Below are positions 61,044-64,000 of a stretch of DNA of 64,000 nt, one piece after another (the stretch's first letter is position 1; each line of letters starts with the position of its first letter). The stretch is from Pseudidiomarina halophila (GTDB lineage Bacteria; Pseudomonadota; Gammaproteobacteria; Enterobacterales; Alteromonadaceae). A program made the translations under genes and the position numbers. The notes under the pieces were generated by a model that did not search any database, had not been told where the DNA came from, and was given only the letters and a program-made list of their open reading frames with translations. The stretch lies in the NCBI RefSeq assembly GCF_003987215.1, contig NZ_PIPW01000001.1:1178001-1242000 (forward strand), read 5' to 3'.

Positions 61044-61568
61044 ATGGAACTTATGCGTTTTCTCATCACCATTGTATTCGAGCTTTTTCTCATGGTGGTG
61101 ATCTTACGAGTCTGGCTGCAAGCGGCTCGTGCTGATTTTTATAACCCGGTCAGTCAGTTTGTGGTCAAGGCAACAAACCCGCTGGTCCTACCCTTGCGGA
61201 AAGTCATTCCGATGGTAGGAGTATGGGATCTTGCCACCATAGTACTGGCACTGCTGGTCAGTATTGCTAAATTTGTTACGCTTTACGCGGTGCATGGATA
61301 CCCGATGATCTGGAGTGATATTCTGCTGGTTGGCGTACTCAGTGCGGTAAGTCAGTTTCTTCAGTTGCTGTTCTGGATCGTAATTATTCGTGCACTTTTA
61401 AGCTGGTTCGCACAGGGATACAATCCTATGCAGGCCATTTTAGTCCAGCTGACCGAACCATTTTTAGCGCCTATCCGTCGCATCATTCCACCGCTTGGTG
61501 GACTAGATTTATCGGTACTGGTTCTGGTGATTGGTATTCAGGCGCTCCGCATCCTGATAGGAATTTAA
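61044..61568 (+). CDS. YggT family membrane protein
   Basis: 174 residues made of two YggT repeats, each with hydrophobic helices and the NPLVLPLRKVIP and EPFLAPIRRIIPPLGGLDLS loop. Four transmembrane helices are likely. YggT-like proteins have been linked to osmotic and cell-wall phenotypes in other bacteria, but the molecular function is unresolved. Third gene of yggS-proC-yggT-DUF4426. Confidence 0.92.
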   Translation: MELMRFLITIVFELFLMVVILRVWLQAARADFYNPVSQFVVKATNPLVLPLRKVIPMVGVWDLATIVLALLVSIAKFVTLYAVHGYPMIWSDILLVGVLSAVSQFLQLLFWIVIIRALLSWFAQGYNPMQAILVQLTEPFLAPIRRIIPPLGGLDLSVLVLVIGIQALRILIGI

Positions 61569-61572
61569 TCTC

Positions 61573-62016
61573 ATGCACAAGCTAAGCTCGTGGTTAATGC
61601 TGTCATTTATTATCGCAGGAGCTGTGTTTGCAGCTCCTGTACATGCCGAGCAAAGTAAGCGTCTTGGCCCATGGGAAGTCCATTACAATGCTTTTAATTC
61701 AACCTTGTTGCGCCCGGAGATGGCGCGTCAGTATCAACTTGAGCGTTCCAACACAACAGCAACGCTAAATATTGTCGTACTGGCTGCAGAAAAGCCGGGT
61801 AAACCTGCACAACAAGTGTCCATTAAGGGGTATGTGATGAATCCGCTGAGCATGCAGACACCCTTGGATTTTCGTGAAGTTGTTGAAGGCGATGCAGTGT
61901 ATTACCTGGCGCAAACATCATTTACCAATCTCGAAACTCTGCGGTTCTTTATCACCATAAGCAAAGGTGATGAAATACAAGAACTACGTTTTTCTGAGGA
62001 GCTCTGGCGCAATTAA
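61573..62016 (+). CDS. DUF4426 secreted protein
   Basis: 147 residues with a signal peptide (cut after PVHA near residue 25). The mature sequence includes GPWEVHYNAFNSTLLRPEMA and VYYLAQTSFTNLETLRFFIT, matching DUF4426, a family common in Alteromonadales and Vibrionales downstream of yggT. Function unknown. Starts 4 nt after yggT. Its stop overlaps the antiporter gene. Confidence 0.85.
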   Translation: MHKLSSWLMLSFIIAGAVFAAPVHAEQSKRLGPWEVHYNAFNSTLLRPEMARQYQLERSNTTATLNIVVLAAEKPGKPAQQVSIKGYVMNPLSMQTPLDFREVVEGDAVYYLAQTSFTNLETLRFFITISKGDEIQELRFSEELWRN

Positions 62017-63752
62017 TTTTCGCCGCGCTCCAGCAACTTAACACCTACCTTGCTAATTTTATTATCCTCGTTCAGCTCACGAATGGTGAGCTGGACATTA
62101 CCTAACGTCAGCTGGTCACCAACCACCATGCGGCGGTGAAACTTCTCTGAAAAATACGCATGTAGGCTCATGGAAGCCTGAGCTTCGGGCAAACGACCCA
62201 GCGGATAGAAACTGGCAACATCAGCCAGCGACAAATCGCCGTTTAAGGTGAAATCACCAAAGAAGTCACTGGTGTTAAGTGATCGCAACTTGCCACCGGC
62301 CGCCAACACCCGACTGATTTCATCGATATGCTGTACCTTGGCAACGACCAATATATGATCACCTTCCAGCAACTTCGGCCGTGTTTTCGGCTGTATCCAC
62401 TCGCCGTCTCTAATCAAGCCCATAAACTCGAGTGGCACCGACCAACGTAACTCATGCCAAAAATGATCGCATGCCGGTGAACGCTCACTGATTTCGTAGG
62501 ACCATACCTCCAGCGGGTCATTGCTCCCCACCTGATCGAGCGCCATGCGCCGATCTGGTTCAGCCTCAAGCGGCACCTCTAACTTAAGCCAGCGGGCCAT
62601 AGGAGCAAGGGTCCAACCCTGCAACACTAACGACACCAGTACTACGACAAAAGCCACATCGAAAAATAGCTCTTGTCCCGGCAGCCCACTTAACCATGGG
62701 TACAACGCCAGAATGATAGGCACCGCTCCACGCAGCCCTACCCAACTGATAAATAACTGTTCACGCACCGGGAAAGAAAAAGGTGACAGACTGATCACCA
62801 CGGCTAATGGTCTGACAATGAAAATCATCAGACCTGCGATACTCAGGGATAGCCACAGGTTCTCAATCAGATGAGATGGTGTAACCAGTAATCCCAGAAT
62901 CAGAAACATCATGATCTGACTTAGCCATGCCAGTCCATCCTGCACTTGTAAAATATGAATAAGTTGCGGCAGACGGGCATTACCAATAATGTATCCCATT
63001 AGATAAACAGCGAGAAAACCACTGCCGCCAATTCCTGAAGTTAATGCGAACACAACCACGGCACTGGCGGCCGCGAGCAGCGGAAAAAAAGTAAATTGAG
63101 CGGTGATTTTGCGCGCCATCTGCACAAACAATCGCCCGCCAATCCAACCACAAGCAAAGCCAACAATGAGTTGCTGCGCGACTTCTAAACCAACCACAGA
63201 AAATGAGAAGCTCTGTCCCGACGCTATTAAGGTGGTCATCGTCATGGTCAGAATGACGGCCATGGGATCGTTAGTACCTGACTCAATTTCCAGAGTCGAA
63301 GCGACGCGCTGTTTGATTTTCAGATTCTGTGACTGGAAAATACCGAACACCGCTGCGGCATCCGTCGAACTGAGAATAGCCCCTATTAACAAGGCTGTGG
63401 CCCAGGGTAGATCGAACAACCAGACAATACCCAGGGCAGTCAGTGATGAGGTTAAAGCAACACCTAGTGTGGCAAGACTGATGGCAGGCCAGAGGGCGAC
63501 GCGAAAACGCTCACGCTTGGTGCGCATGCCGCCATCGAAAATAATGATCACCAATGCCAGCGAACCAATTAAAAAGGCAAGTTCGGGCTGATCAAACTCG
63601 ATGCCGAGCAAACCTTCTTCGCCCGCTAACATGCCAACCACTAAAAATACGAGCAGCAACGGAGCGCCGAGCCGCGAAGATACGACCGCAGCGAGGATGC
63701 TCACCAGTAGCAGTGAGCCCATGAGCAGCATAATACCGTTTAGATCTGCCAA
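62013..63752 (-). CDS. K+/H+ antiporter, NhaP2/CvrA type
   Basis: 579 residues from a TTG start with GGGG upstream. A CPA1 antiporter with about 12 helices carrying [16 protein letters not shown] and [16 protein letters not shown], followed by a C-terminal cytoplasmic TrkA-C-like region ([19 protein letters not shown]). The E. coli homologue is CvrA/NhaP2. It exchanges cytosolic K+ for H+, useful in a variable-salinity habitat. It lies between DUF4426 and rdgB on the opposite strand. Confidence 0.88.
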   Translation of the reverse strand: MADLNGIMLLMGSLLLVSILAAVVSSRLGAPLLLVFLVVGMLAGEEGLLGIEFDQPELAFLIGSLALVIIIFDGGMRTKRERFRVALWPAISLATLGVALTSSLTALGIVWLFDLPWATALLIGAILSSTDAAAVFGIFQSQNLKIKQRVASTLEIESGTNDPMAVILTMTMTTLIASGQSFSFSVVGLEVAQQLIVGFACGWIGGRLFVQMARKITAQFTFFPLLAAASAVVVFALTSGIGGSGFLAVYLMGYIIGNARLPQLIHILQVQDGLAWLSQIMMFLILGLLVTPSHLIENLWLSLSIAGLMIFIVRPLAVVISLSPFSFPVREQLFISWVGLRGAVPIILALYPWLSGLPGQELFFDVAFVVVLVSLVLQGWTLAPMARWLKLEVPLEAEPDRRMALDQVGSNDPLEVWSYEISERSPACDHFWHELRWSVPLEFMGLIRDGEWIQPKTRPKLLEGDHILVVAKVQHIDEISRVLAAGGKLRSLNTSDFFGDFTLNGDLSLADVASFYPLGRLPEAQASMSLHAYFSEKFHRRMVVGDQLTLGNVQLTIRELNEDNKISKVGVKLLERGEN

Positions 63753-63763
63753 CGATTTCCCCT

Positions 63764-63791
63764 TTGGTCAATGTGCCGCATGCCTTATACT
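63764..63791 (+). promoter_or_regulatory. rdgB promoter
   Basis: TATACT (63786-63791) with TTGGTC (63764-63769) 16 nt upstream. About 33 nt precede the rdgB ATG. It lies 12 nt upstream of the divergent antiporter start codon. Confidence 0.4.
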
Positions 63792-63824
63792 AGACCTATT
63801 GTGCCGAAACTGAAGTCATCTGTC

Positions 63825-64000
63825 ATGCAAGAAGTCGTATTAGCTACTGGTAACCAAGGAAAAATCCGTGAGTTGAAGAGGTTATTGCAACCGCTCGACT
63901 GGCATGTCCGTGCGCAAGGAGAATGGAACTTCGAGGAAGCTGAAGAAACCGGTCTCAGTTTTGTTGAAAATGCAATTCTAAAAGCACGCCATGCGGCACA
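63825..64000 (+). CDS. rdgB: dITP/XTP pyrophosphatase RdgB, 5' part (window end)
   Basis: 58 codons before the window ends. [20 protein letters not shown] and [19 protein letters not shown] match E. coli RdgB closely. The enzyme hydrolyses ITP, XTP and dITP to keep deaminated bases out of DNA. An upstream in-frame GTG (63801) is possible, but E. coli RdgB aligns with the ATG at 63825. Order DUF4426-rdgB is known from related species. Confidence 0.92.
   Translation, partial: MQEVVLATGNQGKIRELKRLLQPLDWHVRAQGEWNFEEAEETGLSFVENAILKARHAA

Overview
The window is core chromosome of a marine-type gammaproteobacterium. Protein sequences sit close to Escherichia coli, Vibrio and Shewanella orthologues, and several gene neighbourhoods are typical of Alteromonadales: rnr-rlmB-rpsF-priB-rpsR-rplI, pepA-holC-valS, parE-parC with nudF/tolC, gspA-gspB, pilT-pilU-yggS-proC-yggT-DUF4426-rdgB. 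A BCCT osmolyte transporter and short PutA fit a salt-adapted organism. An Idiomarina/Pseudidiomarina-like bacterium is my best guess, inferred from gene content and not tested by phylogeny.

Layout: 1-3.3 kb, a porin (cut by the left edge) and a BCCT transporter on the minus strand with their own promoter. 3.3-8.5 kb, a complete S10 ribosomal operon (rpsJ to rpsQ) with promoter, structured leader and terminator; the spc operon does not follow. 8.5-13.4 kb, an inverted-repeat element, a periplasmic dipeptidase, two tiny envelope proteins, dusA and a periplasmic amidase. 13.4-17.5 kb, zur, dnaB and an ECF sigma / anti-sigma-like / DUF4097 operon. 17.5-22.7 kb, rnr-rlmB-hypothetical and rpsF-priB-rpsR-rplI. 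22.7-24.7 kb, a diheme cytochrome c, tRNA-Leu(CAA) and an RDD membrane protein. 24.7-32 kb, lptF-lptG divergent from pepA-holC-valS, then a probable transporter remnant. 32-41 kb, rraB, plsC, parE-parC, nudF-yqiB, divergent tolC-lpxL. 41-50.4 kb, ygiF-glnE, putA, an acyl-CoA dehydrogenase. 50.4-57.2 kb, gspA-gspB, cca, uppP, folB-folK, plsY, tsaD. 57.2-64 kb, pilT-pilU, yggS-proC-yggT-DUF4426, a K+/H+ antiporter and the start of rdgB.

The region is very dense: many neighbours overlap by 1-20 nt, in co-directional coupled pairs (rlmB/rnr, lptG/lptF, rplW/rplD, yggS/proC, tolC/lpxL) and in convergent pairs (zur/dnaB, lpxL/glnE, putA/acyl-CoA dehydrogenase, plsY/tsaD, cca/uppP, DUF4426/antiporter). 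Much of the gene set concerns the envelope (LptFG, TolC, LpxL, UppP, PlsC, PlsY, GspAB, PilTU, ECF operon) and information processing. I see no CRISPR array, prophage, insertion sequence or obvious defence island.

The least explained parts are a 39-residue membrane protein coupled to a 91-residue secreted protein, an inverted-repeat element touching the S10 promoter, the ECF/DUF4097 operon, a 153-residue membrane-anchored protein upstream of rpsF, and a transporter-like fragment joined to a palindrome at the valS stop codon. I found no convincing undescribed multi-gene system.
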